A stretch of 7,194 bases of DNA from an uncultured Bacilli bacterium (GTDB lineage Bacteria; Bacillota_I; Bacilli_A; RF39; UBA660), in contig CANQFX010000058.1 of assembly GCA_947600015.1 (NCBI GenBank), positions 1 to 7,194 on the forward strand, read 5' to 3'. Of this stretch, positions 1 to 5,309 are shown in pieces; the stretch's first letter is position 1, and the number at the start of each line of letters is the position of its first letter. Position numbers and translations under genes: made by a program. Below the pieces are notes generated by a model, which saw nothing but the letters and a program-made list of their open reading frames with translations, was not told the DNA's origin and did no database searches.

Positions 1-56
1 TCGAACTCCCAACTAAAGTTTTGGAGACTCCTATTATACCATTTAACTAATCCCCT
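1..56 (-). tRNA. tRNA-Trp (anticodon CCA), 5' part only
   Basis: Read on the minus strand from position 56, the sequence folds as the first three quarters of a tRNA. The acceptor strand is AGGGGAT, followed by T8-A9. The D arm is GTTA with TAAT closing the loop AATGGTA. The anticodon arm is GGAGT/ACTTT with loop CTCCAAA, giving anticodon CCA. A four-base variable loop follows, then GGGAG and TTCGA of the T arm. The motifs GTCTCCAAAAC and GGGAGTTCGA are also present in E. coli tRNA-Trp. The 3' acceptor strand lies beyond the left edge. Two G-T wobble pairs weaken the outer anticodon stem. A CCA anticodon reads UGG only, which fits the standard code. Confidence 0.88.
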
Positions 57-73
57 ATAAGCAACCGCGCTTT

Positions 74-79
74 ATTATA
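74..79 (-). promoter_or_regulatory. -10 element of the tRNA-Trp promoter
   Basis: A perfect TATAAT lies on the minus strand 18 nt upstream of the tRNA 5' end, so transcription would start about 10 nt before the mature tRNA. No good -35 hexamer is seen at 16-18 nt spacing. The call rests on the -10 match and its position. Confidence 0.5.
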
Positions 80-183
80 ACATAAATCTTTAAAAAGAAC
101 TACTTTTATAAACTAAATTCACCTTTTATTTTCTTTAGAGCATTTTAAAGTAAATTATGCTTTCAAAGAACAACGCATTTGAC

Positions 184-214
184 AATTTATTTATCAATTC
201 TTGAATTTATTTAT
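184..214. repeat. Two 11-bp direct repeats upstream of the CwlJ-like gene
   Basis: The word AATTTATTTAT occurs at 184-194 and again at 204-214, exactly 20 bp apart, in the AT-rich gap before the CwlJ-like gene. The two-turn spacing would put both copies on one face of the helix, so an operator is possible. Simple AT-rich sequence could also give this by chance. No convincing vegetative promoter was found in this gap. Confidence 0.3.
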
Positions 215-289
215 TGGTTGCAAAGTTATTATAGCATAATCTTTAACCAATACGCAAATAATTTCATATATTATCGTAGGTGAAAGTGT

Positions 290-712
290 ATGCTAATTAA
301 TTATACGACAAAAGAATTGGACTTATTAGCAAGAATCATGCGAGCTGAAGCACTGGCAGAAGGAGACCTTGGCATGCTTATGGTCGGAAATGTTGTAGTC
401 AACAGAAGTATAGCCAATTGTTTAACGTTTAAAAACATAAGATCCATTACCGATGCAATATATCAAAAAAATCAATTTACTGGAGTGAATTCTTCTTTGT
501 TTTACGGAAGTGCTACAACGCTAGAAAAAAATTTAGCAGAAAGAGTTTTACGTGGTGAATATTACTACCCAGCAACACACGCATTATGGTTTTATGCCCC
601 TGCAAAGAATACTTCTTGTCAAAGTGTATGGTATGATCAAAGTTTAGCAGGAAGATATCGAAATCATTGTTTTTATCGACCAGATTCTGGAACTTGTAAG
701 GAACTCTATTAA
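290..712 (+). CDS. CwlJ/SleB-type cell wall hydrolase (spore cortex-lytic enzyme family)
   Basis: This 140-aa protein matches the SleB/CwlJ hydrolase domain over its whole length. The N-terminal block ARIMRAEALAEG (14-25) is followed by GMLMVGNVVVNR (28-39). In this family the Glu of the RxExxxE-type block is catalytic, so E20 is the likely active residue. The C-terminus has YDQSLAGRYRNHCFYRP (115-131), matching the GxxxxHxFY ending of CwlJ proteins. There is no signal peptide and no peptidoglycan-binding domain. Size and architecture therefore match CwlJ (about 140 aa, made in the mother cell and placed in the spore coat) rather than secreted SleB. The start is supported by TAGGTGA 7 nt upstream. 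The gene stands alone, converges on the next gene and ends at a hairpin. The family cleaves cortex peptidoglycan during germination. No GerQ-like partner is visible here, so the precise role is inferred. Confidence 0.85.
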   Translation: MLINYTTKELDLLARIMRAEALAEGDLGMLMVGNVVVNRSIANCLTFKNIRSITDAIYQKNQFTGVNSSLFYGSATTLEKNLAERVLRGEYYYPATHALWFYAPAKNTSCQSVWYDQSLAGRYRNHCFYRPDSGTCKELY

Positions 713-722
713 ATGGCCATTG
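713..722. repeat. 10-bp perfect palindrome AATGGCCATT
   Basis: AATGGCCATT follows directly on the stop codon of the CwlJ-like gene and is a perfect palindrome with no loop. It is too short to be a terminator and may be incidental. Confidence 0.25.
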
Positions 723-738
723 GTTTTTGAAACATTTT

Positions 739-768
739 AAAGGTGAGAAAAGAAAATCCCACCTTTTT
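739..768 (+). terminator. Intrinsic terminator after the CwlJ-like gene
   Basis: AAAGGTG (739-745) pairs perfectly with CACCTTT (760-766), and a T tract runs through 768. The hairpin starts 27 nt after the CwlJ stop and sits between two convergent genes. On the minus strand it could also help end the 179-aa gene, although its T tail is poor in that direction. Confidence 0.65.
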
Positions 769-788
769 ACATGCAAAAAAATATTTGG

Positions 789-1328
789 TTATAATTTCCT
801 GTTATTCGACTCAACAATTCCATATTGTTTGCAAATTTGATTAATATCCATTAAACCTGTCATATAGGCTTGTACTTTAGCTTGAGCAGGACCAACTTGT
901 GCTTTATCTTTATCTTGTTCTTCTTTAGATAATTGATCGTAAAAAACAGCAAGTTTAGGATCTCCATCATTGGGATCAAATACCCAAGAATTTCTTTTTA
1001 ACCATTCTTCATGAATATTTTCTCCCATTTGTTCTAATTCAATTGGGGTAATTTCTTCATTCGCTATCGTTTTATCATAAACTTGTTCAATTGCAACACG
1101 AGCTGCTTCTAAGTTCTCATATTGCCAATTAGCAGGAAGTTGATCAAAAGAACAATTGGCAATATCTACTTCATCGGTTCCATGAAGAGCATTCCATGCT
1201 TCATCTTTTGATTTTTTAATTCTTGGTTCATAAGTACCATCTTCTAACTTTCTCGGTGCTCTCCAAGCTTCATGTAAATCTGACCCTAATGCATAAGTAA
1301 GAGCTGTTTTTATCGTTTCATCATCCAT
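789..1328 (-). CDS. Protein with RyR-like (HE-x-W) motifs, function unknown
   Basis: The start is set at 1328, giving 179 aa beginning MDDETIKTALTY, because AAGGAG lies 7 nt upstream and an extended -10 promoter lies just before it. An in-frame ATG at 1370 would place the start upstream of that promoter. The protein is acidic and soluble, with no signal peptide or membrane segment. Residues 102-145 contain NIHEEWLKRN, a W-x-F-x-P turn, DPKL, FYDQLSKEEQDKDKAQV. This resembles the bacterial RyR domain pattern (HexW, then hP.L.pYdeLseeeKe.Dr). A second similar stretch, DLHEAWRAPR followed by YEPRIK and DEAW (17-45), suggests an internal duplication of the same unit. The family match is from memory and is moderate; the function is unknown. 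The gene ends convergently with the CwlJ-like gene and appears monocistronic. Confidence 0.75.
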   Translation of the reverse strand: MDDETIKTALTYALGSDLHEAWRAPRKLEDGTYEPRIKKSKDEAWNALHGTDEVDIANCSFDQLPANWQYENLEAARVAIEQVYDKTIANEEITPIELEQMGENIHEEWLKRNSWVFDPNDGDPKLAVFYDQLSKEEQDKDKAQVGPAQAKVQAYMTGLMDINQICKQYGIVESNNRKL

Positions 1329-1335
1329 ATGCGTT

Positions 1336-1355
1336 CTCCTTATACACCAATTATA
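1336..1355 (-). promoter_or_regulatory. Extended -10 promoter and SD of the RyR-like gene
   Basis: On the minus strand TGGTATAAT (TATAAT at 1350-1355, with upstream TG) is a textbook extended -10 element. No good -35 is seen, as is common for this class. Transcription would begin near 1343, directly before the SD AAGGAG at 1336-1341. This arrangement decides the gene start at 1328. Confidence 0.6.
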
Positions 1356-1488
1356 CCATGCAAAATTCAAATATTGACATTTTTTAACTTATTTTACAAA
1401 CATTTAGTAAAGGCATTTACATTTGCAATTAGTGAATTTATTGCTTTGAAATCAATTATAATAATAGATATTTTAAGCATTGCAAAGA

Positions 1489-1532
1489 AAAAAGACTGCT
1501 ATTGTGTTTTACATTTCGCTAACAGTCTTTTT
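1489..1532 (-). terminator. Intrinsic terminator after the LysM gene
   Basis: AAAAAGACTG (1523-1532 on the minus strand) pairs perfectly over 10 bp with CAGTCTTTTT (1489-1498), and the T run continues for one more base to 1488. The loop is about 24 nt and can pair further. The hairpin begins 18 nt after the LysM stop codon. It separates this transcript from the RyR-like gene. Confidence 0.8.
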
Positions 1533-1549
1533 ACAAATAATTATTACTT

Positions 1550-2167
1550 TTATGGTATTAATAGTTTCTGACCAATGGTTAAAGCACTTGTGGCCAAATT
1601 ATTTAAAGTTTGCAAAGCGGTAACAGTTGTATTAAATTCTCGTGCGATACTATATAAAGTATCTCCTTTTTTTACAGTATAAGTTTCATAGGTACTAGTT
1701 TTAGGTATAAATAATCTTTGTCCAATGCTTAATAAGTTGCTCGTTAAGTTATTGGCTTGTTTTAATTCATCGACAGTGATACCAAATAAGTTAGCAATCT
1801 TATACAAACTATCACCAGATTTTACAATGTAGTATTCATCACTTTCAGAAGCATCACCAGTTTCTTTTATTTTTAGTTTTTGACCAATTGACAAAGTATT
1901 ACTTGTTAAGTTGTTTAATCGTTTTAACTCATCTACTGATAAACCATAGAATTTAGCAATACCATATAAAGTATCTCCAGCCTTAACAGTATAAGTATCC
2001 TCCGATTCCATAGGTACATCGGTTGGCTCTTTAATTCTTAGCACTTGACCGATGGATAAGGCATTGCTAGATAAGTTGTTTAATCGTTTTAACTCATCAA
2101 CCGTCAATCCATATTTTCTTGCTATACTCCATAAAGTATCCCCTGATACTTTTTTTATGTAGTATTT
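1550..2167 (-). pseudogene. Tandem LysM-repeat protein, 5' end missing
   Basis: Four LysM modules of about 45-55 aa follow each other, with GDTLWSIARKYG, GDTLYGIAKFYG, GDSLYKIANLFG and GDTLYSIAREFN at their starts and SIGQ/TIGQ-K-L-x-I at their ends. LysM binds peptidoglycan or chitin GlcNAc chains, so the intact product was probably a wall or spore-coat protein. The open frame extends to 2167, where a TAA (2168-2170) stops it. Between that stop and the first LysM there is no ATG, GTG or TTG. The first TTG, at 2105-2107, lies in the middle of the first LysM and has no SD. No signal peptide or catalytic domain remains. The gene therefore appears cut off at its 5' end, most simply by insertion of the adjacent recombinase-bearing element. 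A 27-bp repeat within it shows recent module duplication. Expression from a rare start codon cannot be excluded. Confidence 0.75.
1907..2098 (-). repeat. 27-bp perfect direct repeat in adjacent LysM modules
   Basis: The 27 bases at 1907-1933 recur identically at 2072-2098, offset by 165 bp, which is one 55-codon LysM unit. They encode DELKRLNNL. Exact identity at synonymous sites points to a recent duplication or gene conversion between modules. Confidence 0.85.
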
Positions 2168-2172
2168 TTAAA
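2136..2172. other. Probable mobile-element junction (att half site) in the LysM gene
   Basis: LysM coding similarity ends here. On the minus strand, KVSGDTLWSIA is still LysM-like, but everything upstream of about 2150 is AT-rich sequence with stops in the LysM frame. The conserved GDTL codons form an inverted repeat GTATC-AGGG-GATAC (2136-2149), the kind of symmetric core that serine recombinases use. The 3' end of a large serine recombinase gene lies about 1.1 kb away and points toward this spot. The exact crossover dinucleotide cannot be fixed without the other end of the element. Confidence 0.45.
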
Positions 2173-2257
2173 GGTAAATTTTTTGACTTCTTTATTGTAA
2201 ATTATAAATCTTTAAACTCTAAATCATTTCAAATTTATTAATAGATGTTTGATTGAT

Positions 2258-2893
2258 TTAGTTGTTCATAATTTTTAATTTCAAAGTTTTAACCAATTTG
2301 TTATTCAATTTTGGCCTTACAAACTGTTCTTCTAATATTAATACGCTACGCTTGTATCTTTCGTAAGCAAGTTGATACTCTCCCTTTTTTATTGCACGAA
2401 CACATACTTCAACTACATTATAATAAATGTATTTATAAATGCTAAGGCTGTTTTCTAGTTCATCAATTGCATCTACTATTATAGGTGCGATTTTATAATA
2501 ATGATCTATATCCTCTTTCGAAACAAAATTATTTCTAAACCATCTTAATATTGTTAATTCCTCACAATTATCATCAAACTTTTCTTGCATATACATCATA
2601 CATGCACTTGTTAAATAGCATCCACCATTATTTTGAACTTCACCAATGGTTGGATTAGATGAACTGTTACTTTCTTTTCTACTATAATCTGGATCTTTTC
2701 CATTATTATAATCATTACTATTTTTCCAACTAGCATGTGAATGCCCACCATCACCATTGTTAACATATCTATTTACTGAGCCGCTTTTTTCATAACTAGT
2801 ATATTGCAAATTAGAGTCACTATAATCATCGTATCTATCTACATCATAACTAGCATAACCCCAATCTCTATTATTTCCACCTTTATTAGACAT
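2258..2893 (-). CDS. CFI-box-like domain protein with low-complexity N-terminus
   Basis: The start at 2893 (211 aa, MSNKGGNNRDWG) is chosen because AAAGGAG lies about 9 nt upstream and the start overlaps the preceding gene's stop by 8 nt. Residues 1-88 are low complexity, rich in Asn, Ser, Gly, Asp and Tyr, and probably disordered. The C-terminal domain begins with GGCYLTSACMMYM (90-102), then ELTILRWFRNNFV (112-124) and YYKIAPIIVDAI (132-143). The spacing C-[FY]-[IL]-T-x-A ... LR-x-FR ... YY-x-x-[AS]-P resembles the CFI-box group of small C-terminal domains, whose biochemical role is not established to my knowledge. Cys92, Cys98 and Cys110 are candidate functional residues. The remainder is helical and basic. 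There is no signal peptide or membrane segment. It is the last gene before the LysM junction and is co-transcribed with the 98-aa gene. Confidence 0.75.
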   Translation of the reverse strand: MSNKGGNNRDWGYASYDVDRYDDYSDSNLQYTSYEKSGSVNRYVNNGDGGHSHASWKNSNDYNNGKDPDYSRKESNSSSNPTIGEVQNNGGCYLTSACMMYMQEKFDDNCEELTILRWFRNNFVSKEDIDHYYKIAPIIVDAIDELENSLSIYKYIYYNVVEVCVRAIKKGEYQLAYERYKRSVLILEEQFVRPKLNNKLVKTLKLKIMNN

Positions 2894-3182
2894 TAAATTT
2901 TTCTCCTTTATCAAACATAGTATTATACTCGATATCTCCATCTTCATATATTATAAATTTTTCTTTTCCTATTTTTTCAATAGTCGATATTAATTTATTA
3001 ACAATAACTTCTTTATCACCATCATTCTTTTCGTTTAATAAACGATAATTTTTTAAATCTTTATTAAAGTTATCAAATAATTCTTTATTTTCATTTGTTG
3101 CATCATAATAAGACTCCAAAGCTAATGAGCCTTTAAAAATAAATTTATCATAGTAATTTTTATTGATTAAAAAATTATTCAT
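2886..3182 (-). CDS. 98-aa hypothetical protein, first gene of the CFI-box operon
   Basis: This small soluble protein (MNNFLINKNYYDKF) is rich in Lys, Asn, Asp and Glu. Its central part (about 40-76) is predicted helical and its C-terminus is acidic (IIYEDGDIEYNTMF). I do not recognise a family. AAAGGAG is placed 12 nt before the ATG and a consensus promoter lies about 30 nt upstream. Its stop overlaps the start of the CFI-box-like gene by 8 nt (ATGTCTAA), so the two are almost certainly translated in a coupled way and may work together. It could be a partner or regulator of the downstream protein; nothing in the sequence shows this directly. Confidence 0.7.
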   Translation of the reverse strand: MNNFLINKNYYDKFIFKGSLALESYYDATNENKELFDNFNKDLKNYRLLNEKNDGDKEVIVNKLISTIEKIGKEKFIIYEDGDIEYNTMFDKGEKFNV

Positions 3183-3211
3183 TAATATTTAAAACTCCTT
3201 TCTAATTTAGA

Positions 3212-3240
3212 ATTATAGTTCTTTTTTATAAAGAAAACAA
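3212..3240 (-). promoter_or_regulatory. Sigma-A type promoter of the 98-aa/CFI-box operon
   Basis: On the minus strand TTGTTT (3235-3240) and a perfect TATAAT (3212-3217) are separated by 17 bp. Transcription would start near 3205, about 23 nt before the first ATG. The spacer contains an inverted repeat TTCTTT-N5-AAAGAA (3219-3235), which could be a repressor site. This promoter makes the two-gene unit independent of the upstream recombinase operon. Confidence 0.65.
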
Positions 3241-3286
3241 TTTTTTATCTATTATTATCAATAGAAGCTTTATCTTTAAATACTTT

Positions 3287-4849
3287 TTATACTGTATTCT
3301 TAAATGTAAATATAATATCAATTTTCTTATCTTGATAGATATAAATTTTTTCAATTAAATTCATTATTAATTCTCTAGTTAAATTTGTTAATGATAAAAA
3401 TTCATTAAAATATTTTTCAATTTTTTTGTTATTTAATTTATTTGAATTTGTTTGTTTACTTTTAAGCCCATCAATATTCTTTTTATTATCTGTGATTTCT
3501 TTTTTAATTTTATCACGAACTCTTAAATATTGGGCTTCGTCTATTATTCCTTTCAGCAAATCTATGTAAATTTTATCTAAATTTTCAACCAGTTTATTAT
3601 TTGTAAGTTCTAAACTTTCAATTTGTTTTTTACACTTTAAAGTATTATCTTCAAAAGATATTCTTCCAATAGAATCTTTAATTTTCTTCTTATCGAGATA
3701 TTTTTCACAAACATTCTTAATGTTATTTAAAATAACTTTTTCTAGTTTTTCATAATTATTCGTATGAGTTGTACATACATGATTTTTTGAATACGTTCTA
3801 TAATAATCACAAGTAGTATAACTTCTTCCTGTTTTATTTTGATACCTTATTGTTATTCGATGTTTACAATCCCCACAATATAAAAGTCCATCTAATAAAT
3901 AAAATCTTTTCTTCTCTGGCCTTTTTACATTTTTAGGAAGTAATGTTTGAACAAACTCGAAAGTATCTCTATCTATTATTGCCTCATGAGTGTTGGGGGC
4001 AATGATATAATCTTTAGGATTGTTTTTAATGGTCTTTTTTAGTTTATAATTAATCTTTTTTGTTTTACTTTGAACCAAATCTCCTGCATAAATTTGATTC
4101 GTTAAAATTGCTTTTATTGTTGTATCAACCCATACGCCTTGTTCTTGTGAAATACATTTATTCTTACTCTTTGTATTCCAAACATAATTGTAATAAGATG
4201 CTGGAGTCTTAATTTTTCTTTTGGTAAGTTCTTCTGCTATAAAATGGTAAGTATTACTTTTAAGTGCTAAATCAAATATAAGTCTTACAACACTAGCTTG
4301 TTCTTCATTTATGACTAAATGATTTTTATTATTTGGATCTTTCATATAGCCAAAAGGACACCTACCAGATACATATAATCCATCTTTCATTCTTGAGTGC
4401 AAACTAGTTTTAACTTTTTTAGAAATATCTTTGGCATACATATCATTTATTATAGCTTTAAAAGGAGCTATGTCATTATTGGTATTGTCTATAAATGTAT
4501 CAACACCATCATTAATAGCAATATATCTAATATTATGATTAGGAAAATATTTCTCTATTAATTCTCCTGTTCCTATATAATCTCTACCCAATCTTGACAT
4601 ATCTTTGGTTATAACCATATTTATCTTACCTAGTTCTATATCTTTTATCATTTTCTTAAAAGATGGTCTTTCAAAATTGGTTCCTGTGAATCCATCATCA
4701 ACATATTCATCTATAACAACATAATTATTTTCTTTAACATATTGATTAAGTAAACTTCGTTGACTAACTATACTTTCTGATTCAATATTACCATCATCCC
4801 TTGATAGCCTTATATAAAGTCCAACATTAAATTTACTATTCTCCTTCAT
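3287..4849 (-). CDS. Large serine recombinase (integrase/transposase, TnpX/TndX-like)
   Basis: This 520-aa protein has the full architecture of a large serine recombinase. The N-terminal resolvase domain begins GLYIRLSRDDG with the predicted nucleophile Ser16 and Arg14. It continues with DDGFTGTNFERPSF (51-64) and the signature DMSRLGRD (83-90). The recombinase domain follows, with GRCPFGYMKDP (162-172). A zinc ribbon has Cys325, Cys328, Cys347 and Cys359. A coiled coil lies at about 405-470 and a basic C-terminal helix follows. These enzymes cut and rejoin short att sites through a Ser-DNA link and need no tandem repeats or host ligase. No key residue is missing, so the enzyme is probably active. 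Its ATG overlaps the stop of the 59-aa gene by one base (TAATG), which suggests coupled translation. It points toward the LysM junction, as expected for an element-end recombinase. Confidence 0.95.
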   Translation of the reverse strand: MKENSKFNVGLYIRLSRDDGNIESESIVSQRSLLNQYVKENNYVVIDEYVDDGFTGTNFERPSFKKMIKDIELGKINMVITKDMSRLGRDYIGTGELIEKYFPNHNIRYIAINDGVDTFIDNTNNDIAPFKAIINDMYAKDISKKVKTSLHSRMKDGLYVSGRCPFGYMKDPNNKNHLVINEEQASVVRLIFDLALKSNTYHFIAEELTKRKIKTPASYYNYVWNTKSKNKCISQEQGVWVDTTIKAILTNQIYAGDLVQSKTKKINYKLKKTIKNNPKDYIIAPNTHEAIIDRDTFEFVQTLLPKNVKRPEKKRFYLLDGLLYCGDCKHRITIRYQNKTGRSYTTCDYYRTYSKNHVCTTHTNNYEKLEKVILNNIKNVCEKYLDKKKIKDSIGRISFEDNTLKCKKQIESLELTNNKLVENLDKIYIDLLKGIIDEAQYLRVRDKIKKEITDNKKNIDGLKSKQTNSNKLNNKKIEKYFNEFLSLTNLTRELIMNLIEKIYIYQDKKIDIIFTFKNTV

Positions 4850-5028
4850 TAATTTGTACTCTCTTCATTTTCGGAATCATGAATCAACTTAAATGGCTTC
4901 TTCCTATTTAGAACATCGTAGGTCATATTAATATATTTTTCTAATTCTATTTTTAATACATTAGTTAGTAATTCGTTTAAAGATTTACCATACTCTTGAA
5001 ATCTTAAGTTAACCTTATATTCAACCAT
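4849..5028 (-). CDS. 59-aa small protein upstream of the recombinase (TnpW-like?)
   Basis: Translation gives MVEYKVNLRFQEYG at the N-terminus and DSENEESTN at the C-terminus. GGAGG (5040-5044) lies 11 nt before the ATG. Its start overlaps the stop of the 57-aa frame by 8 nt, and its TAA shares one base with the recombinase ATG. Evidence that it is real: strong SD, overlaps on both sides and an amphipathic helical middle (SLNELLTNVLKIELEKY). The pattern Y-x-V-x-x-x-F followed by a short helix recalls TnpW, a small protein of Tn4451-type elements encoded near a serine recombinase. That similarity is from memory and weak. It could be a directionality factor or a regulator of the recombinase; this is inference. 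Confidence 0.7.
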   Translation of the reverse strand: MVEYKVNLRFQEYGKSLNELLTNVLKIELEKYINMTYDVLNRKKPFKLIHDSENEESTN

Positions 5029-5194
5029 AAAGTTTTATACCTCCAATAAATTCTATGGTTTCAATTTTTAAATTAGTAATATTATTTGATATAAGAAATT
5101 TAAAACATTCTATGTTTAAAATTATTTTTATAGGACGTTTAATTTTTTTATTATATTTTATAAAAAAAATAATAGCGATAATTTCACTATTCAC
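5021..5194 (-). CDS. 57-aa small protein, GTG start, unknown function
   Basis: The frame runs from GTG (5192-5194) to TGA (5021-5023) without interruption through very AT-rich DNA, where a chance open run of 57 codons is unlikely. The product begins MNSEIIAIIFFIKYNKK and ends KIETIEFIGGIKLYG. It is hydrophobic and basic, with a short apolar stretch at residues 5-12 that is too short for a sure membrane helix. The start overlaps by 8 nt the TAG that closes the -1 extension of the coiled-coil gene, and its stop overlaps the 59-aa gene by 8 nt. No clear SD is seen, so translation would depend on coupling. No family is recognised. The main doubt is the GTG start without SD. Confidence 0.5.
   Translation of the reverse strand: MNSEIIAIIFFIKYNKKIKRPIKIILNIECFKFLISNNITNLKIETIEFIGGIKLYG
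5143..5168. repeat. AT-only inverted repeat inside the 57-aa gene
   Basis: TTTTTTTAT (5143-5151) pairs with ATAAAAAAA (5160-5168) around an 8-nt loop. With no G-C pair it is a poor terminator, and it lies inside an open frame. It is noted because it is the only hairpin between the cargo genes and the recombinase. Confidence 0.3.
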
Positions 5195-5309
5195 TATTTT
5201 GAGGAATGTTAGTTTTCACTAATCTTGGGCCCTCTTCTTTTTCTAACGATTGTGCACAGTTTGATTTTATTAATGGATTATTTTGTAATCCGTTTACTTC
5301 ATAATATAT
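5187..5309 (-). other. 40-codon -1 frame extension of the coiled-coil gene
   Basis: In the -1 frame, entered at the A7 run, the reading continues from ATA (5307-5309) to TAG (5187-5189) and encodes 40 residues, starting IYYEVNGLQNNP and ending LVKTNIPQNSE. It has no start codon of its own, and the same frame is closed by a TAA a few codons upstream. It therefore makes sense only as a continuation of the coiled-coil gene. It would give a 226-aa product instead of 190. The composition is normal protein, and its TAG overlaps the next GTG by 8 nt. It may reflect programmed frameshifting, a mutation, or a homopolymer sequencing error. Confidence 0.55.
5275..5291 (-). other. Hairpin 17 nt downstream of the slippery A7 run
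   Basis: On the minus strand GGATTA pairs perfectly with TAATCC around the loop CAAAA. It follows the slippery run by 17 nt, longer than the 5-9 nt typical of frameshift-stimulating hairpins. Any stimulatory role is uncertain. Confidence 0.4.

Noticed and set aside
1..56. tRNA-Trp as the integration site of the mobile element
   Set aside because: The tRNA is about 2.1 kb from the recombinase-side junction, with intact unrelated genes between. Large serine recombinases also seldom use tRNA 3' ends. No repeated tRNA fragment is seen.
179..240. TTGACA (179-184) and CATAAT (235-240) as promoter parts for the CwlJ-like gene
   Set aside because: TTGACA has no -10 at 16-18 nt, and CATAAT has no matching -35. 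A sporulation sigma factor promoter is possible but could not be matched convincingly.
513..776. Open frame of 87 codons on the minus strand
   Set aside because: It lies opposite the CwlJ-like gene, has no SD or family features, and runs through the terminator hairpin at 739-768.
1329..1370. Upstream ATG (1370) as the start of the RyR-like gene
   Set aside because: The TATAAT extended -10 at 1350-1355 and the AAGGAG at 1336-1341 lie downstream of that ATG and fit the start at 1328.
1329..1571. Open frame of 80 codons on the plus strand
   Set aside because: It overlaps the promoter of the RyR-like gene, the LysM terminator and the LysM 3' end. Its Phe/Ile-rich product is what AT-rich non-coding DNA gives.
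2894..2947. Upstream ATG (2947) as the start of the CFI-box-like gene
   Set aside because: It would overlap the 98-aa gene by 62 nt and has no SD, whereas the ATG at 2893 has AAAGGAG at good distance.
5021..5290. Treating the gap between recombinase and coiled-coil gene as plain intergenic DNA
   Set aside because: It contains continuous, overlapping open frames on the minus strand with coding-like composition, so it is better read as the frameshift extension plus small genes.
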